5,088 nt of DNA from GCA-2719315 sp964448645 (lineage in GTDB: Bacteria; Bacteroidota; Bacteroidia; Flavobacteriales; Flavobacteriaceae): NCBI GenBank assembly GCA_964448645.1, contig CAYUZY010000117.1, positions 1 to 5,088 of the forward strand. The letters run 5' to 3'. The position numbers and the translations under genes were made by a program. Below, piece by piece: positions 1-5,022 of this stretch (position 1 is its first letter; each line of letters opens with the position of its first letter). A model generated the notes under the pieces. That model was not told where the DNA came from, did not search any database, and saw only the letters and a list, made by a program, of their open reading frames with translations.

Positions 1-1
1 A

Positions 2-121
2 CTTTGTTTTTCTACAAGTGATGAAATTGTTAAAATTTCAATGATGGCTAACACAGTTAAAGACCCAAACCACGACCCAAATTTATACAACGAAATTGAT
101 GTTAGTTCCTGCACTCTTTAA
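2..121 (+). CDS. 3' end of an unidentified gene (C-terminal 39 residues)
   Basis: An open frame runs from the left edge of the window to a TAA at 119-121 and encodes 39 residues ending in SSCTL. The composition looks like a real protein, with many Asp, Asn and Glu and a hydrophilic DPNHDPNLYNEID stretch, and the frame is clean while the alternatives are not. The gene begins outside the window, so its start, length and domains cannot be seen. I do not recognise the family. It converges on the small secreted-protein gene ending at 166, with a hairpin in the 44 bp between them. It could be a chance open frame, because 39 codons is short. Confidence 0.5.
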   Translation, partial: LCFSTSDEIVKISMMANTVKDPNHDPNLYNEIDVSSCTL

Positions 122-143
122 TGAATCATATCAGCATCTTTTT

Positions 144-175
144 TCTATGTTATTTTTCCTCTTATTTAACATAGA
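144..175. terminator. Hairpin between convergent genes, possible terminator
   Basis: TCTATGTTA (144-152) and TAACATAGA (167-175) form a perfect 9-bp stem around a 14-base T-rich loop. The right arm covers the stop codon (168-166) and the last two codons of the minus-strand gene, so that gene ends inside the stem. The + strand continues with a loose T-rich stretch, and the minus strand does not continue into a T run, so this is not a textbook intrinsic terminator. Its place between two convergent genes is what suggests a termination or 3'-end-stabilising role. Confidence 0.35.
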
Positions 176-567
176 TTCAAGCTTCTATTTTTATCTAATG
201 GTGGTGGTGGCGGTGGAAGTTCATTTTCATCAATTGTATACTTTATTCTTGCCTCTGCTTTTTCTAATGTTAAGGCATCAAGATATAAAATATTATTTCT
301 GTATAGTTTAATCACAACCTTATCATTGGGTTTTATTAAAAATTGTTTTAAATCTTTTTCAATTGATTCTATTCTAATCTGAAATTCAACAGAGCCAATA
401 TTTTCTATTAATGAATATGAGTAATCTTCATCAGCATAGGGGTTGATAGTTGCATCTTGTCCTTGACCTTTACCAATCATACACATACTTTGACCATTGG
501 TTAATTCAAAAGATTGCCCAAAAGAAATAAGCGGAACAAATAGTAAAATAATTAATAGTTTTTTCAT
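166..567 (-). CDS. Small secreted protein with polyproline C-terminus, function unknown
   Basis: This encodes 133 residues. The first 18 are a clear Sec signal peptide: MKKLL, a hydrophobic core, then SFGQS, the cleavage pattern common in flavobacteria, so the mature protein should be periplasmic or secreted. The mature part has GKGQGQDATINPY near residues 32-44. From about 55 to 112 it has alternating hydrophobic/charged segments (VEFQIRIESIEK, VVIKLYRNNILYLDA) that look like a small beta-sandwich. Six prolines follow at 118-123, then a short LDKNRSLNLC tail ending in Cys. I have a vague memory of similar small uncharacterised secreted flavobacterial proteins with a GQGQDATINPY segment but cannot name a domain. 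Start is the ATG at 567, directly before the Lys-Lys of the signal peptide, with no Shine-Dalgarno. TATCTTTA at 593-586 resembles the Bacteroidetes -7 box TAnnTTTG but lacks the final G. The gene diverges from the membrane-protein gene at 660. Confidence 0.8.
   Translation of the reverse strand: MKKLLIILLFVPLISFGQSFELTNGQSMCMIGKGQGQDATINPYADEDYSYSLIENIGSVEFQIRIESIEKDLKQFLIKPNDKVVIKLYRNNILYLDALTLEKAEARIKYTIDENELPPPPPPLDKNRSLNLC
200..217. repeat. GGT trinucleotide run encoding polyproline
   Basis: Five GGT units and one GGC unit lie in tandem here and encode, on the minus strand, the six-proline run of the secreted protein at 166-567. Such a run can gain or lose whole codons by replication slippage without shifting the frame, so the proline number may vary between strains. 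Confidence 0.6.
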
Positions 568-605
568 TTTGTTTGTATTTGAAACTAAAGATAAAAAAAA
601 GATAC

Positions 606-633
606 TTTGTGCTGTATTTACGCTGTATATTTT
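606..633 (+). promoter_or_regulatory. Possible Bacteroidetes-type promoter for the membrane-protein gene
   Basis: TTTG at 606-609 resembles the -33 element and TATATTTT at 626-633 resembles the -7 element TAnnTTTG, with T in place of the last G. The spacer of 16 bp is short for this promoter class, which lowers confidence. The pair lies 27 bp before the ATG at 660, a sensible leader length. The CTGTAT direct repeat at 611-628 fills the spacer and touches the -7 box, so a protein bound there would affect transcription. Confidence 0.25.
611..628. repeat. CTGTAT direct repeat, copy 1 (upstream of membrane gene)
   Basis: GCTGTATTTACGCTGTAT contains GCTGTAT twice, 11 bp apart, which places both words on the same face of the helix. 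A diverged copy with 15 of 18 identical bases and the same 11-bp spacing lies at 1001-1018, on the other side of the gene at 660-959. It could be an operator or a recombinase-binding site; the sequence does not decide. Confidence 0.5.
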
Positions 634-659
634 TAATTTAGTAGACTAAATGAGGAATT

Positions 660-959
660 ATGGACTTAAAAAAAATACTTCAAGTTCTTGGAATAATTGC
701 TTTACTGCTATTTGTAATACAACTTATTTTAGGTCTTGTATTATCCTTTGCGATTGGAGGTTTTATTTTTAATGCAGTTGATAAAATAGAAGATAAAATA
801 GAGGTAATTGATTTATCAGATGTAAAGGTAGATATTATAGATGATGAAGATTCAATTCATATCAATTCTGATTCTCACAAAAAAAATAACATTAAAGAAA
901 GAGTGCTTATTATTATGGGTAATGACACTATAGTGAACTTTCAAAAAAATAAAAAATGA
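660..959 (+). CDS. Small membrane-anchored protein, function unknown
   Basis: This encodes 99 residues. After MDLKK, residues 6-38 are almost wholly hydrophobic (GIIALLLFVIQLILGLVLSF, then AIGGFIF). That gives one long or two closely packed membrane segments with no signal cleavage site. The remainder is a charged soluble tail: acidic from about 41 to 66 (DKIEDKIEVIDLSDVKVDIIDDED) and more basic at the end (SHKKNNIKER, QKNKK). The TM-plus-tail plan would suit a membrane anchor or small adaptor, but I recognise no family. Start is the ATG at 660, preceded by GAGGA at 652-656, one of the few plausible Shine-Dalgarno sites in this window. It diverges from the secreted-protein gene ending its 5' side at 567, and CTGTAT repeats lie on both of its flanks. 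The next 320 bases hold no credible gene, so it appears monocistronic. Confidence 0.75.
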   Translation: MDLKKILQVLGIIALLLFVIQLILGLVLSFAIGGFIFNAVDKIEDKIEVIDLSDVKVDIIDDEDSIHINSDSHKKNNIKERVLIIMGNDTIVNFQKNKK

Positions 960-973
960 TTGTTAGTTTATAT

Positions 974-994
974 TTTTCTCGTTATTTTCTCGTT
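974..994. repeat. CTCGTT tandem direct repeat
   Basis: TTTTCTCGTT occurs at 974-983 and again, perfectly, at 985-994, an 11-bp period. It starts 15 bp after the stop codon of the membrane gene and sits just before the second CTGTAT pair, so 974-1018 forms one composite array with roughly helical phasing. Confidence 0.55.
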
Positions 995-1000
995 TTCTTC

Positions 1001-1018
1001 GCTGTATTCTCACTGTAT
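1001..1018. repeat. CTGTAT direct repeat, copy 2 (downstream of membrane gene)
   Basis: GCTGTATTCTCACTGTAT has CTGTAT twice at 11-bp spacing and matches the 611-628 element at 15 of 18 positions in the same orientation, exactly 390 bp away. Unlike copy 1 it precedes no gene on either strand, which argues against a simple operator role for this copy. Confidence 0.5.
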
Positions 1019-1140
1019 TTCATTCTAAAAAATTCTCCACTATGAGTTAACTTGAAAAAAATTGATTAATCAAAAAGGGATGTATTGATCCTTAAACTTT
1101 AAGTCATAAGGTATGTTTTGCGAAATAGAAACCATAATTG

Positions 1141-1184
1141 TGTACGATTTTGTACGGAATATTTATTCGTACATTATTCGTACA
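1141..1184. repeat. TGTACG/CGTACA array with dyad symmetry
   Basis: TGTACG occurs at 1141-1146 and 1151-1156, and its reverse complement CGTACA at 1168-1173 and 1179-1184. The two halves, each a pair of direct repeats at 10-11 bp, are arranged as an inverted repeat about a T-rich centre. Within this, TATTTATT (1160-1167) and AATAAATA (1184-1191) form a further 8-bp perfect inverted repeat. Four GTACG-type words in 44 bases cannot be composition alone in DNA this AT-rich. It looks like a binding site for a dimer or tetramer, for example a regulator or a tyrosine recombinase. No recombinase gene is in the window. Confidence 0.55.
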
Positions 1185-1213
1185 ATAAATATACATAATT
1201 AATGTCAATTAGA

Positions 1214-1276
1214 AGAAGTCAAAGTAAATGAAAAGCCTTATATTTAATGTAATATAGAAGTCAAAAGAAGTTAAAG
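1214..1276. repeat. AGAAGTCAAA short repeats
   Basis: AGAAGTCAAA occurs at 1214-1223 and 1256-1265, with a near copy AGAAGTTAAA at 1266-1275, immediately 10 bp after the second. The group ends just beyond the stop codon of the Smr-domain frame (1279). The words are A-rich and so weaker evidence than the GTAC group. Confidence 0.3.
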
Positions 1277-1278
1277 AA

Positions 1279-1527
1279 TTACAGTTCTACATAATCGACA
1301 ATTATTTGTCCTAGATTCCAACTAGGAATATAGTATTTAAATTCTGAGTTTTCTAGGATATTTTCAAATATCAATTTTTGAAGAACCGATGAATTTCCAG
1401 TAATAATGGTCAAAGAAAATTGACCTTTTTCTTTTTCTTGCTCAAGTTTTATTTTAACTATTTCAAGAGCTTCTTTGTGGCGAATTCCGTGTAGATCTAG
1501 TTCTTCGATTTGGAGTAATAATTTTAT
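1279..1527 (-). pseudogene. Compact Smr-domain protein with no standard start codon
   Basis: The minus frame is open from 1533 to a TAA at 1281-1279. From an ATA codon at 1527 it reads 82 residues: an N-terminal KLLLQIEELDLHG, then RHKEALEIVKIKLEQEK, SLTIITGNSSVLQKLI and a C-terminal WNLGQIIVDYV. LDLHG near residues 10-14 followed about 30 residues later by TGNS is the signature of the Smr domain (MutS2 C-terminal, nuclease/RNA-binding fold). The TGNS form is typical of short stand-alone Smr proteins of about this length. The protein has no ATG, GTG or TTG before LDLHG, and the frame is closed by TAA at 1536-1534. A single ATG-to-ATA change at 1527 would explain it, since M-KLLLQIEELDLHG is a natural N-terminus. 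It may be a start-loss pseudogene, a gene using a rare AUA start, or a remnant. The domain call is firm; expression is doubtful. Confidence 0.65.
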
Positions 1528-1594
1528 AGGTTTTTAATTTAGCCTTAAAATAATGTTTTTTTATTATTTTTACTGAGAATTTAATTTCAATTTT

Positions 1595-1825
1595 ATGTGG
1601 AAAAATTTTTTTGAATCTATTGCTTATTTGTTTGAAGAAATTTTATTTATTCCTTTTAATTTTCTTAGGGAAATGCAACTTGATAGTTGGTGGTTAGCAA
1701 ACATAGTTTCTTGGATCTTTCTTTTTTCTGGTATAGTTGCTTCAATATACTGGATTAGACAATTAAAAATATTTGATGATAGAGGAGAGGAGAATAAAGA
1801 TATTAGTTCACATTCTTTTCTTTAA
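1595..1825 (+). CDS. DUF6341-like small membrane protein
   Basis: This encodes 76 residues, the usual length of the family. Residues 1-30 form an amphipathic aromatic segment (MWKNFFESIAYLFEEILFIPFNFLRE). A single strong membrane helix follows at about 32-55 (WWLANIVSWIFLFSGIVASIYWI), then a conserved-looking tail QLKIFDDRGEENKDISSHSFL. From memory this matches DUF6341, a Flavobacteriaceae protein of unknown role whose members end in HSFL or similar. In many genomes I recall it lying near purD, a DUF6427 gene and upp; none of these is here. The ATG at 1595 has no Shine-Dalgarno. The TAA at 1823-1825 abuts the last base of the convergent sulfatase gene with no bases between. The upstream 67 bp are non-coding and AT-rich; no clear promoter is visible. 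Confidence 0.8.
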   Translation: MWKNFFESIAYLFEEILFIPFNFLREMQLDSWWLANIVSWIFLFSGIVASIYWIRQLKIFDDRGEENKDISSHSFL

Positions 1826-3421
1826 CTATTTTTTTATTGATTTCAGGTACCTTTTTATATGCATTTGATTTAAAGAATCTGAATCCCCATATTTTAATTT
1901 AAGATCGGATAATTTTACATGAAGGTTATCTTTAATTTCCGAGTATTTAGGATCATTATAAATATTGTTCATTTCAGACGGATCATTATCTAAATCATAC
2001 ATTTCCCATTCGTCAATATCATAATAAAAATGCATTAATTTGTATTTTTTAGTTCTTATTCCATAATGTCTCTTTACCATATGAACCGATGGGTATTCAT
2101 AGTACGTATAGTATATAGCATCTCTCCATTGTATTTTTTCACGACTAACGAGTTTTCTAAAAGACAAACCTTGAATATCAGAGGGTTTATTAATATTCGC
2201 ATAATCTAAAAATGTTGGGGCAAAATCTAAATTTTGAATTAATTCATTTATTTCAGTATTTGTTCTTATTTCTTTTGGGTATCTCATTAAAATAGGAGTT
2301 CTAAGAGATTCTTCATACATAAATCTTTTATCAAACCAACCATGTTCACCAAGATAAAAACCTTGATCAGAGGTATATATAACAATTGTATTTTCAGTAA
2401 GATCTTCATCGTCAAGATAATTTAGAACTTGACCAACACCGTCATCAATTGATTGAATAGTTCTTAGATAGTCTTTTATATACCTGTTAAACTTCCATAA
2501 GGCTAAATCTTTTCCTTTTAACTTTTTAATTTTTAATGCATTATTTTTTGGTGTATATGCAGTTAGCCAATCTTTTTTTTGTTGGTCTGTAAATCTGTTT
2601 AATTCTTTTTCAAATCCAGTATTTCGGCCAAATGGGTCAACAACAAATTTAAAATCGTGACCCCATCTTCCATGCCCTCCATTTCCATGAGCTAATCTTA
2701 TTTGTTTTTCTGTTGCATGAATTAACATTTCTTGCTTTTTTGCTGCAGTTCCTCTATTTGAATAATCATCAAAAAAATTAGAGGGCGGATCAAATGTTTT
2801 TTCATCAAAAAGATTTAAATATTTTTTTTCTGGTTTCCAATTTCTATGAGGCGCTTTTTGATGATATAGAAGTAAAAAGGGTTTTGTTTTATCTCTTTTA
2901 TTTTTTAACCAATCTAAACTTAGGTCAGTTGTAATTGATGTGACATACCCTTCTATACGTTTTTTAATTCCATTAATCACAAAATCAGGGTTATAATAAT
3001 GACCTTGTCCTTCTAAAACAGCAGAATAATCAAATCCTTGAGGGAACCCTCTTAAATGAATTTTTCCAATTAAAGCAGTTTGATAGCCAGCTTTTTGTAA
3101 TAATTTGGCAAAGTTTGGTTGTGACCAATCAAAGTCTTGATGATTATCAACTTTTCCATTTATAAAACTGTGTTTGCCAGTAAGCATGACGGCTCTGCTT
3201 GGTGCACAAATTGAGTTAGTTACAAACCCTTTGTGAAATATAGCTCCTTCATTAGCTATTCTATCAATGTTTGGTGTATTGTTTAGATTATGTCCATATG
3301 CACTGACAGCTTGAAAGGCATGATCATCAGACATTATAAAAATTATATTTGGAGGAGTTGAATCTCCAGAACAGGAAGTTATACTTATATATAAAGAAAT
3401 TAAAAGAATAATTTTTTTCAT
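1826..3421 (-). CDS. Family S1 sulfatase, envelope lipoprotein
   Basis: This encodes 531 residues and hydrolyses sulfate esters, probably of a polysaccharide or amino sugar outside the cytoplasm. It starts with an SPII signal, MKKIILLISLYISITSC, with lipidated Cys17. The formylgly­cine-type sulfatase fold follows from about residue 25. Calcium ligands are Asp32-Asp33 (SDDHA) and Asp352-Gln353 (TSDQG). Cys72 in CAPSR is the residue converted to formylglycine, with Arg76. Active-site Lys120 and His122 (GKIH), His192 (KAPH) and Lys365 (HGWFDKR) are all present, so it should be active if matured. The C-terminal subdomain ends with YDLDNDPSEMNN, typical of the family. Overall wording (MSDDHA, GKIHLRG, RYIKDYLRTIQSIDDGVG) recalls SulfAtlas S1_11, whose known members are N-acetylglucosamine-6-sulfatases; this subfamily call is tentative. 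A His/Gly-rich stretch at 245-256 (HGNGGHGRWGHD) looks unusual. ATG at 3421 is preferred over the adjacent TTG at 3424. It follows the M16 gene by 23 bp, likely one transcript. Confidence 0.9.
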   Translation of the reverse strand: MKKIILLISLYISITSCSGDSTPPNIIFIMSDDHAFQAVSAYGHNLNNTPNIDRIANEGAIFHKGFVTNSICAPSRAVMLTGKHSFINGKVDNHQDFDWSQPNFAKLLQKAGYQTALIGKIHLRGFPQGFDYSAVLEGQGHYYNPDFVINGIKKRIEGYVTSITTDLSLDWLKNKRDKTKPFLLLYHQKAPHRNWKPEKKYLNLFDEKTFDPPSNFFDDYSNRGTAAKKQEMLIHATEKQIRLAHGNGGHGRWGHDFKFVVDPFGRNTGFEKELNRFTDQQKKDWLTAYTPKNNALKIKKLKGKDLALWKFNRYIKDYLRTIQSIDDGVGQVLNYLDDEDLTENTIVIYTSDQGFYLGEHGWFDKRFMYEESLRTPILMRYPKEIRTNTEINELIQNLDFAPTFLDYANINKPSDIQGLSFRKLVSREKIQWRDAIYYTYYEYPSVHMVKRHYGIRTKKYKLMHFYYDIDEWEMYDLDNDPSEMNNIYNDPKYSEIKDNLHVKLSDLKLKYGDSDSLNQMHIKRYLKSIKK

Positions 3422-3444
3422 CAAAGATTGGTTTAGAATGGAAA

Positions 3445-5022
3445 TTAATTTACAAAAATATCAGACTCTTTTACTTTAATTACTTTTCCAAATTTTTTAA
3501 GTTCATCCATATTAATTCTAGAAAAATCACCAACTATGGATATAATTAAAGGTTTGTTTTTAATTTCTTTATTATAAAAATTCAAAATAGAATCAAAGGA
3601 AAGATTTTCATAATCCTCTAAATAAATTTTATTTGGGTCAGAATTAAATCCTTGTCTTATCCAACTCTCAGTTGTTTGAAGGATATTTCTAAATCCTGGT
3701 CTTGAAGATTTAGAAGTTTCAATTAAAGAGGATTTTATTGTTTCTATACGTTCAGGTTTTTCAGGCATTTTATTAATTAAACTGGTCATTACTTTTATTG
3801 ATTCAATTGTTTTGTCTGATTGAGAACCAATATAGGCAACAAATCTGTTATTTTCTCCTTCTATTGGAGCTAATTCATAATTTGCAAATGTTGCATATGC
3901 AAGAGATCTAAATTCTCTTATTTCTTGAAACATAAGACTTGACATATCTCTTCCAAAATAAGAATTGAATGCTTCAGAAAATGGAAGTGATGAATTTGAT
4001 CTTTTGTTTCCTTCAATGTTAAAAACAATGTGACTTTGAATGCTGTTTTTTTTATTTAAAATATAAATTTTGTTATCATTATAAATTTGCCTTTTAGGAA
4101 TTACATAAGACATTTTTTCGTTAAGTTTTTTATTATCATTTATATATTTATTTAAAATTGATTTTAAACTATCAATATTAGTATTCCCCACAAAGTTTAT
4201 TGTTTTTTCATAAGTTTTAATCTGATCAAAAACAGCCTTTAATTTAGATGAGTTCAATTTTTTTATTTCTTTTTTTGACAACTCTTTAATTTTTGGTGCG
4301 TTATCTCCCAACATAGCAAATTCATTTAAGGATTGAGCTATAAAGACGTTTTGTTCTTTATTTAGTTTTCGACTTGCTTTAAATTCATCTATTATCTGAG
4401 ATATTTTAGATTCTTCAAAAACTAGTTGATTAATTAATTTCTCACATAATTTCAATATTTCTTTTAGATTGGATTCAATTCCTGAAACATTTAAGGAAAA
4501 AGTATTATCGGTATACGAAAAATAATATGTTGAACCAAGTTCATGGAATGCTTCTTTTATTTGACCAACATTAAATTCCTTAGTTCCAATTAGACTTAGA
4601 TAATCACTTAAAAACATAATTTCCGGAATTTGATAAAAACCTATTCCAAATCTAATTTCTAAATCAAAAATATTATTGAACGGATTTTTTGTTTTTAAAA
4701 TTGAAAATTTATCATTGACATTAGATCTTATTATATCACTATTAAAATCAATATAATCAGGATTATAATTTAAAGATTTTAGTTTTGAAAATTCTGAACT
4801 AAATTTTGAAATAGCTTTATTGTTTGAAATCGCAGGATTATAGTCAGGCTTTTCTAATTTTTTCTTTTTTGGAGAACCCATTTTAGAATAAAATACGAGA
4901 TGATTATTATTAAAATAAGTTTTAGCTATTTCAATTATTTCATTTTTTGTAATATTATTTATAGCTTCATAATTACTATAATATTCATTCCACTTTTTAC
5001 CTTGACTAAATGCACTTAGCAT
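3445..5022 (-). CDS. C-terminal half of an M16 (insulinase-type) peptidase
   Basis: This encodes 525 residues from the first ATG and is the second half of a roughly 900-950-residue M16 protein. Residues 1-60 complete an M16 C-terminal domain (INNITKNEIIEIAKTYFNNNHLVFYSKMGSP and the KP linker). Residues about 90-245 form an inactive M16 N-like domain (FGIGFYQIPEIMFLSDYLSLIGT). Residues about 250-500 form the last PF05193 domain with its hallmark FNSYFGRDMSSLMFQEIREF-RSLAY at 352-376 and the Arg/Tyr substrate-binding pair. The end, IVGDFSRINMDELKKFG at 496-512, is the normal family C-terminus. The zinc motif HxxEH belongs to the first domain and is not here, so this product alone cannot be a protease. 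No signal peptide is present. Homology continues upstream of the ATG to about 5064, where two in-frame TAA codons stop it. Full-length relatives are periplasmic peptidases. It is co-directional with the sulfatase, 23 bp downstream. Confidence 0.8.
   Translation of the reverse strand: MLSAFSQGKKWNEYYSNYEAINNITKNEIIEIAKTYFNNNHLVFYSKMGSPKKKKLEKPDYNPAISNNKAISKFSSEFSKLKSLNYNPDYIDFNSDIIRSNVNDKFSILKTKNPFNNIFDLEIRFGIGFYQIPEIMFLSDYLSLIGTKEFNVGQIKEAFHELGSTYYFSYTDNTFSLNVSGIESNLKEILKLCEKLINQLVFEESKISQIIDEFKASRKLNKEQNVFIAQSLNEFAMLGDNAPKIKELSKKEIKKLNSSKLKAVFDQIKTYEKTINFVGNTNIDSLKSILNKYINDNKKLNEKMSYVIPKRQIYNDNKIYILNKKNSIQSHIVFNIEGNKRSNSSLPFSEAFNSYFGRDMSSLMFQEIREFRSLAYATFANYELAPIEGENNRFVAYIGSQSDKTIESIKVMTSLINKMPEKPERIETIKSSLIETSKSSRPGFRNILQTTESWIRQGFNSDPNKIYLEDYENLSFDSILNFYNKEIKNKPLIISIVGDFSRINMDELKKFGKVIKVKESDIFVN

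Larger units (their letters stand above)
960..1278. other. Gene-free stretch rich in phased short repeats
   Basis: No convincing protein gene is present. The only open frames are very short: a 29-codon + frame from 1113 and a 21-codon minus frame from 1135, both without recognisable content. What the stretch holds is four groups of short words repeated at 10-12 bp: CTCGTT at 974-994, CTGTAT at 1001-1018, TGTACG/CGTACA at 1141-1184, and AGAAGTCAAA at 1214-1276. The density suggests a protein-binding or recombination region, or the remains of an inserted element. Confidence 0.5.

Noticed and set aside
200..217. GGT run considered as a CRISPR or tandem-repeat array
   Set aside because: It is a short trinucleotide run explained by six proline codons.
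96..311. 71-codon + strand open frame
   Set aside because: It overlaps the well-supported secreted-protein gene on the opposite strand, is a run of Phe/Leu/Tyr typical of an antisense shadow, and lacks any ribosome binding site.
1070..1135. 21-codon minus frame MVSISQNIPYDLKFKDQYIPF-like, considered as an integrase N-terminal remnant
   Set aside because: The position next to the TGTACG array is suggestive, but 21 residues carry no identifiable integrase motif and nothing integrase-like follows the stop.
1113..1202. 29-codon + frame starting MFCEIETII
   Set aside because: It spans the TGTACG repeat array, and its content is dictated by the repeats. No domain, weak start context.
3422..3424. 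TTG as the sulfatase start
   Set aside because: An ATG follows immediately and gives a normal MKK lipoprotein signal; neither has a Shine-Dalgarno site, so ATG is preferred.
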